Below, one piece after another: positions 61,801 through 64,000 of a stretch of DNA of 64,000 nucleotides (within the stretch, counting starts at the first letter, position 1; every line of letters begins with the position of its first letter). The position numbers and the translations under genes are program-made. The notes under the pieces were generated by a model. It saw only the letters and a list, made by a program, of their open reading frames with translations. It was not told the origin of the DNA and did no database searches. The stretch comes from Mimachlamys varia. Taxonomy: Eukaryota > Mollusca > Bivalvia > Pectinida > Pectinidae. Location of the stretch: NCBI GenBank assembly GCA_947623455.1, contig OX392529.1, positions 61,213,186 through 61,277,185 of the forward strand, given 5' to 3'.

Positions 61801-63868
61801 GGGGGGGGGGGTGGGGGGGGGGGGTGGGGGGGGGGGGTGGGGGGGGGGGGGGGTGGGGGGGTACACTGTGTTTATTACTAACATGGTTGTACTTGACACC
61901 ATCGTTGATAGGGTTGGGGTTGTACAGTATGGGGGGGGGGGAGGGGCTGTGTTTATTACTTGCGTGGTTGTACTTGACACCATCGTTGATAGGGTTGGAG
62001 TCGTACAGTCTGGTGGGGGCTGTGTTTATTACTTACGTGGTTGTACTTGACACCATCGTTGATAGGGTTGGGGTCGTACAGTTTGGGGGGGGCTGTGTTT
62101 ATTACTTATGTGGTTGTACTTGACACCATCGTTGATAGGGTTTGGGACGTACAGTCGGGGGGGGGGGGGGGGGGGGGGGGGGTACACTGTGTTTATTACT
62201 AACATGGTTGTACTTGACACCGTCGTTGATAGGGTTGGGGTTGTACAGTATGGGGGGGGGGGGGGGGGAGGGCTGTGTTTATTACTTGCGTGGTTGTACT
62301 TGACACCATCGTTGATAGGGTTGGGGTCGTACAGTCTGGGGGGGGGGGGGGGGGGTACACTGTGTCTATTACTAACATGGTTGTACTTGACACCGTCGTT
62401 GATAGGGTTGGGGTTGTACAGTATGGGGGGGGGGGAGGGGCTGTGTTTATTACTTGCGTGGTTGTACTTGACACCATCGTTGATAGGGTTGGGATCGTAC
62501 AGTCTCGGAGGTGGGGGGGGGCTGTGTTTATTACTTACGTGGTTGTACTTGACGCCATCGTTGATAGGGTTGGGGTCGTACAGCCTCCAGTACAGGTAGT
62601 ACCCCACACCTGGCCCGCCGTGGTCTGTACGATGTAGCTTCTGTAACACAAACAGTGAGCAATGTAATGAAATAAAAGTGATAAAAAGATGATCGCTCAG
62701 TACTAGTAAGGTTTTATACATTTGATTAACCTTCACAACTATACAGTGTCATCTTAAGTGTGAAATTACAGCTGTCACACATGTGTATGTGCAACCCCCC
62801 CCTGACAGCGCGAAAATTACCAAATTGCAAACAGTTTGGAGGCTGACTAAGCCAAATACTCCACGCACGAAAATTTCGACTTTTACAATAACCTTGAGTT
62901 CCAGACTCAATGCATGTAGAATACAATTTTTTACTTGCTCTATATAATCTAAAAAAAAAGTTCAAACTTACATCCCATCTCATGGTGAGGTCTCCCACAC
63001 TGCCTCCGCCCCCTCGGATGTTGGACGGGGCGACAGAGGGCGGGGCTGGGTTAGTCTGGTAGATATCTGATGGGATGCTGAACTCTCCGTACCCGAAGAT
63101 GTTCACGGCCTGGACACGGAAGCGATAGCCGTTTCCTGGACGTAAGCCTGTCACAACATAACTGTGCATGTCGTTGGCGTCGGTAGTTGGGACTATGGTG
63201 TCTATATCGGGAATATCTGAAAGTGCAGGCAACAAATCTGTTTACACCGACTTGTTTAGTATGATTGTTAATGTATTGTAAGTATTTATCACATTCTTCA
63301 ATTTTCTCAGCTGTCAGAAGCATACCATACCTGTTACCAAGTAATAGTATCATTTACACACTTTACTTGCACTAGATATTTTTTGCACCTGTTAAACTGG
63401 AAGCCGCATTTACACTTGTATCTGTGCTCTGGACTTCATTGACACCTGATCTCACTTAGGATAATTTCTCACATGATCTCACTCAAGACAATTTCTCACC
63501 TGTTCTTACTCAAGATAACATCTCATCTGTTCTCACTTGGGATAATATCTCACCTTTTCTCACTCGGAATGATTTCTCATCTGGTCTTACTCAAGATAAT
63601 ATCTCATCTGTTTTCACTCAGGATAATATCTCACCTGATCTCGCTCTCAACCTCGTTATCACCTGTACTTACTCTCCACCTCGTTATCACCTGTACTTAC
63701 TCTCAACCTCGTTTCTCCACACTCCTGGGTCGTACTCCATCTCCGACTGTATCAGGTAGTAGATGATTGAACGCCCATTGTCATGGCCTGGGAACCAGTG
63801 TAATCGTATCGAGTATGATGTCACAGTCTTAGAGTCCCCAAACACTCCGGCAGGTTCTCCTGGCGGTC
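52762..63868 (-). CDS. Contactin-like GPI-anchored adhesion protein, last nine exons
   Basis: Nine minus-strand exons join in frame with consensus junctions: 63,868-63,701; 63,216-62,972; 62,640-62,539; 60,788-60,638; 60,021-59,900; 57,746-57,557; 56,725-56,610; 54,817-54,640; 52,877-52,762. They encode about 461 residues: four FnIII domains (each with a Trp near the B strand and a Y-x-V/F-x-V strand), then a short linker and a C-terminal hydrophobic tail (SILLLLGLSLTLMLFL, stop), typical of a GPI-attachment signal. Four FnIII domains before a GPI signal is the C-terminal half of contactins, neural and septate-junction Ig-superfamily adhesion proteins. The first exon starts in phase 1, so the Ig domains should lie upstream, beyond 64,000. 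L1/neuroglian is less likely (five FnIII and a transmembrane-cytoplasmic tail). Oddity: tandem arrays derived from its own splice junctions fill several introns. Confidence 0.9.
52911..53090 (-). repeat. Possible tRNA-derived SINE fragment
   Basis: In the intron between exons H and I. On the minus strand GAGTTCAAATCCTAG resembles a pol III B-box, but no clear A-box is visible upstream. The CCGCTTTATCATGACC segment looks like a dispersed-repeat body. Weak call. Confidence 0.3.
53131..54639 (-). repeat. 30-bp array of duplicated 5' splice sites (about 50 copies)
   Basis: Tandem 30-bp units directly continuing from the end of contactin exon H. Each unit, on the minus strand, reads CCCACACTGGACCTCACT then CTAGGTAAGTCC, so it contains the exon's terminal codons and the donor CTCTAG/GTAAGT. 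Fifty GTAAGT donors including the authentic one, plus one GTAAAT, can be counted at 30-bp spacing. Four subtypes differ at the Asp/Tyr/His/Phe codon. A single 31-bp unit near 54,311-54,341 shifts the frame. A 23-unit (about 690-bp) higher-order duplication is visible. The 399-residue plus-strand open frame is an artefact. Confidence 0.95.
54640..54817 (-). CDS. Contactin exon H (FnIII-4, second half)
   Basis: 178 nt, phase 0 to phase 1. Acceptor GTGACAG, donor CTCTAG/GTAAGT. Begins IYLWPANEHYRTAK and contains YAVRVAGFSDGGEG, ending SPTLYFTL. The last 21 nt of the exon plus the donor are the 30-bp unit of the ~50-copy array in the next intron. I chose 54,640 as the exon end because it joins in phase with the terminal exon, but ten further in-frame donors follow. 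Confidence 0.85.
55028..55412. mobile_element. pogo/Tigger-like MITE in a contactin intron
   Basis: 385 bp with TIRs CAGTAAAACCCCGTTATATC (left) and CAGTAATACCTCATTAAATC (right, reverse complement), flanked by TA on both sides. CAG-starting TIRs with CCCCGTTATA and TA duplications resemble pogo/Tigger elements. No transposase. It lies in the intron between exons G and H. Confidence 0.75.
55752..56229. mobile_element. Second pogo/Tigger-like MITE in the same intron
   Basis: 478 bp with 13 identical terminal bases CAGTGTACCCTCG at both ends and further inverted similarity (CTACCGCCACC / ATACCGCCACC). TA precedes the left end; the right flank is CA, a likely decayed TA duplication. Confidence 0.75.
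56610..56725 (-). CDS. Contactin exon G (FnIII-4, first half)
   Basis: 116 nt, phase 1 to phase 0. Acceptor TGTTTCAG, donor TAC/GTAAGT. Begins PQLYPQEVHVFS and contains VRLTWRGVS, ending LLGYY. Confidence 0.9.
57431..57531. repeat. 50/51-bp direct duplication
   Basis: Two copies (57,431-57,480 and 57,481-57,531) beginning AGAAAACTGCCCTGAAAATA, just inside the intron after exon F. It does not include the donor site. Confidence 0.9.
57557..57746 (-). CDS. Contactin exon F (FnIII-3, second half)
   Basis: 190 nt, phase 0 to phase 1. Acceptor TTGTCCAG, donor TTG/GTAAGT. Begins VNYWFSEDTDP and contains FEVQVYNTAGLG, the FnIII F-strand signature. A 52-bp duplication spans the acceptor. Confidence 0.9.
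57725..57850 (-). repeat. 52-bp duplication spanning the exon F acceptor
   Basis: Copy 1 at 57,725-57,776 contains the real acceptor and the first codons of exon F. Copy 2 at 57,777-57,828 repeats them, but its AG has become TG (TTGTCCTG/GTAAACTG). A partial third copy follows. Confidence 0.85.
57891..59269. mobile_element. 1.4-kb pogo-like TIR element in a contactin intron
   Basis: TIRs CAGTCAAACCTGTCTATAAA (left) and CAGTCAAACCTGCTCTAACG (right, reverse complement), with TA on both flanks. GGTCGTTATAGACAGG blocks occur near both ends. An internal segment of about 110 bp starting AATCGGTCGTTA is directly duplicated at about 58,960 and 59,084. No transposase frame. It lies between exons E and F. 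Confidence 0.8.
59276..59895 (-). repeat. 37-39-bp array of duplicated exon E donors (about 15 copies)
   Basis: Each unit on the minus strand reads GGGGTTACCAG/GTATGTATGGCTGG, matching the end of exon E (RGYQ) and its donor. About 13 copies keep a GT donor (mostly GTATGT) and two have GCATAT. A 274-bp block is duplicated (start marks near 59,311 and 59,585). The unit is not a multiple of three, so use of a downstream donor would often shift frame, although the frame from exon E stays open for about 170 bp into the array. Confidence 0.93.
59900..60021 (-). CDS. Contactin exon E (FnIII-3, first half)
   Basis: 122 nt, phase 1 to phase 0. Acceptor TGTTTCAG, donor CAG/GTATGT. Encodes PIAAPQGLYCDGYNATAM with a possible N-glycosylation site (NAT), then TVTWQ, and ends RGYQ. 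Both junctions are tandemly duplicated: the acceptor into the upstream intron and the donor into the downstream intron. Confidence 0.9.
60018..60136 (-). repeat. ~56-bp duplication of the exon E acceptor region
   Basis: Copy 1 contains the real acceptor (CTTGTTTCAG/TGC) ending exon E's upstream intron. Copy 2, about 57 bp further upstream in the transcript, also has CTTGTTTCAG/TGC intact. A short third piece (GCACTGCCC on the plus strand) follows at about 60,131. Confidence 0.85.
60638..60788 (-). CDS. Contactin exon D (FnIII-2, end)
   Basis: 151 nt, phase 0 to phase 1. Acceptor ATTTCAG, donor GCA/GTAAGT. Contains YEVKIQAFNDYGRGPNSS, an FnIII F-G region with a possible N-glycosylation site (NSS). 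About 32-bp tandem repeats abut the acceptor. Confidence 0.9.
60790..60885 (-). repeat. ~32-bp tandem repeat abutting the exon D acceptor
   Basis: Two full and two partial copies of a unit containing ATGTTTTGGACATTT on the minus strand. The copy next to exon D continues into CAG/AAAAG (the acceptor); the others continue into GGACACATTG and lack an AG. Confidence 0.85.
60886..61051. repeat. 166-bp near-perfect palindrome
   Basis: ATAAGGATTGTACCTCATTT on the left pairs with AAATGAGGTACAATCCTTAT on the right; CGGTAGTATGCCCG pairs with CGGGCATACTACCG. The centre is near GCGTTAGCGC (about 60,968). A few mismatches only. It lies in the intron between exons C and D. Confidence 0.9.
61052..61695. 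other. Intron C-D sequence, no feature beyond AT-rich unique DNA
   Basis: No exon seen. The piece GCGTATACGGTAATAT at about 61,594 resembles part of the neighbouring palindrome arm, suggesting this stretch may belong to the same dispersed repeat. Confidence 0.4.
61700..62537 (-). repeat. Array of nine exon C 3' ends with donors and poly-C spacers
   Basis: Each unit on the minus strand is a poly-C tract, then CTGTACGACCCCAACCC and the rest of the last 45 nt of exon C, then a donor and AATAAACACAG. From the real exon outward the donors read GCAAGT, GTTAGT, GCAAGT, GTTAGT, ATAAGT, GTAAGT, GCAAGT, GTTAGT, GTAAGT, an alternating pattern that implies a two-unit duplication step. In some units the poly-C ends in CAG just before the exon copy, so the unit has the shape of a mini-exon. 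On the plus strand 61,783-61,861 is almost pure G. Homopolymer lengths may be assembly-sensitive. Confidence 0.93.
62539..62640 (-). CDS. Contactin exon C (FnIII-2, middle)
   Basis: 102 nt, 34 codons, phase 0 at both ends. Acceptor GTTACAG, donor CAC/GTAAGT. Encodes GVGYYLYWRLYDPNPINDG and ends KYNH. Its last 45 nt plus the donor are the unit of the array in the next intron. Confidence 0.9.
62972..63216 (-). CDS. Contactin exon B (end of FnIII-1, start of FnIII-2)
   Basis: 245 nt, phase 1 to phase 0. Acceptor CTTTCAG, donor GAT/GTAAGT. Carries the FnIII signature GLRPGNGYRFRVQAVN, then the Pro-rich interdomain NPAPPSVAPSN and LTMRWD opening the second domain. No tandem duplication at either junction. 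Confidence 0.9.
63444..63700 (-). repeat. 28-bp array of duplicated exon A donors
   Basis: Continuing from exon A on the minus strand, a 28-bp unit with AACGAGGTTGAGA/GTAAGT and CAGGTGAT repeats: one further intact donor copy (GGTGGAGA/GTAAGT near 63,672), one degenerate (GCGAGA near 63,644), then about seven diverged copies with GAGTAAGA or GAGTGAGA and CAGGTGAGA or CAGATGAGA. CAG/GTGAGA is itself a good donor consensus. Confidence 0.85.
63701..63868 (-). CDS. Contactin exon A (FnIII-1, first half)
   Basis: 168 nt, phase 1 to phase 1. Acceptor TTTTGAAG, donor AGA/GTAAGT. Begins PPGEPAGVFGD and contains IRLHWFPGHDNG, the B-strand Trp of an FnIII fold, ending RNEVE. The donor region is repeated in the intron that follows. 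Confidence 0.88.
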
Positions 63869-64000
63869 CTTCAAAATTAAACAATTAAAATGATACAGCT
63901 TTCTTCAATAATGTTTTAGAAAAGGTGATTACATAAAACGTTTTCATTTACATTACATAGCACAAAAATTCTTATCAACTTATCAATCAATTAGGCAATA
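63869..64000 (-). other. Intron upstream of contactin exon A
   Basis: AT-rich intron; upstream exons for the Ig domains are expected beyond the right edge. Confidence 0.6.

Noticed and set aside
61541..62736. Glycine- or proline-rich proteins on both strands
   Set aside because: The poly-G/poly-C spacers of the exon C array create them; only the short exon 62,640-62,539 is supported.

Overview
The window is animal (eukaryotic) genomic DNA, AT-rich, with spliced genes, dispersed terminal-inverted-repeat elements and very many minisatellites. The gene content (contactin-type adhesion protein, TRPV-type channel, animal-type uridine phosphorylase) and the repeat style suggest a lophotrochozoan, most likely a bivalve mollusc. 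That taxonomic call is inference; no marker gene proves it. By my tally more than half of the 64 kb is tandem repeat.

Layout. 1-14.6 kb: end of a large 80-bp satellite with higher-order duplications. 14.6-21.3 kb: unique AT-rich DNA, one 0.8-kb TIR element, a 28-bp minisatellite and a ~600-bp foldback element. 21.4-22.1 kb: two exons of a uridine phosphorylase gene on the minus strand, followed upstream by 18-bp and ~95-bp repeats. 25.6-27.6 kb: an intronless TRPV-like channel gene on the plus strand with a TATA box 72 bp upstream of the ATG. 27.9-34.9 kb: three minisatellites (35, 31 and 37-39 bp). 35.0-39.1 kb: a piggyBac-like TTAA MITE and two large foldback structures, one carrying perfect CRE octamers. 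41.2-49.3 kb: an 8-kb array of 35-bp units, each with a small hairpin. 52.7-63.9 kb: the last nine exons of a contactin-like gene on the minus strand (four FnIII domains and a GPI-anchor signal); its Ig exons should lie beyond the right edge.

The most striking observation is in the contactin gene. At four of its eight donor sites in the window, the intron immediately downstream is a tandem array whose unit is a copy of the exon 3' end plus its 5' splice site: about 50 copies after the penultimate exon, about 15 in the middle of FnIII-3, nine in FnIII-2, and several in FnIII-1. Acceptor-side sequence is duplicated at two or three more junctions. The ~50-copy array has a 30-bp unit, keeps the exon reading frame for its first ten copies, and each unit has the form of a joined 3'/5' splice site (CTCTAG/GTAAGT). 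This could yield length-variable isoforms next to the GPI anchor, or act as a series of recursive-splicing or decoy sites. Function is inference; the sequence relationship is directly visible.

The three genes show no operon-like relationship. Many long open frames in the window are artefacts of repeat units that happen to lack stop codons.
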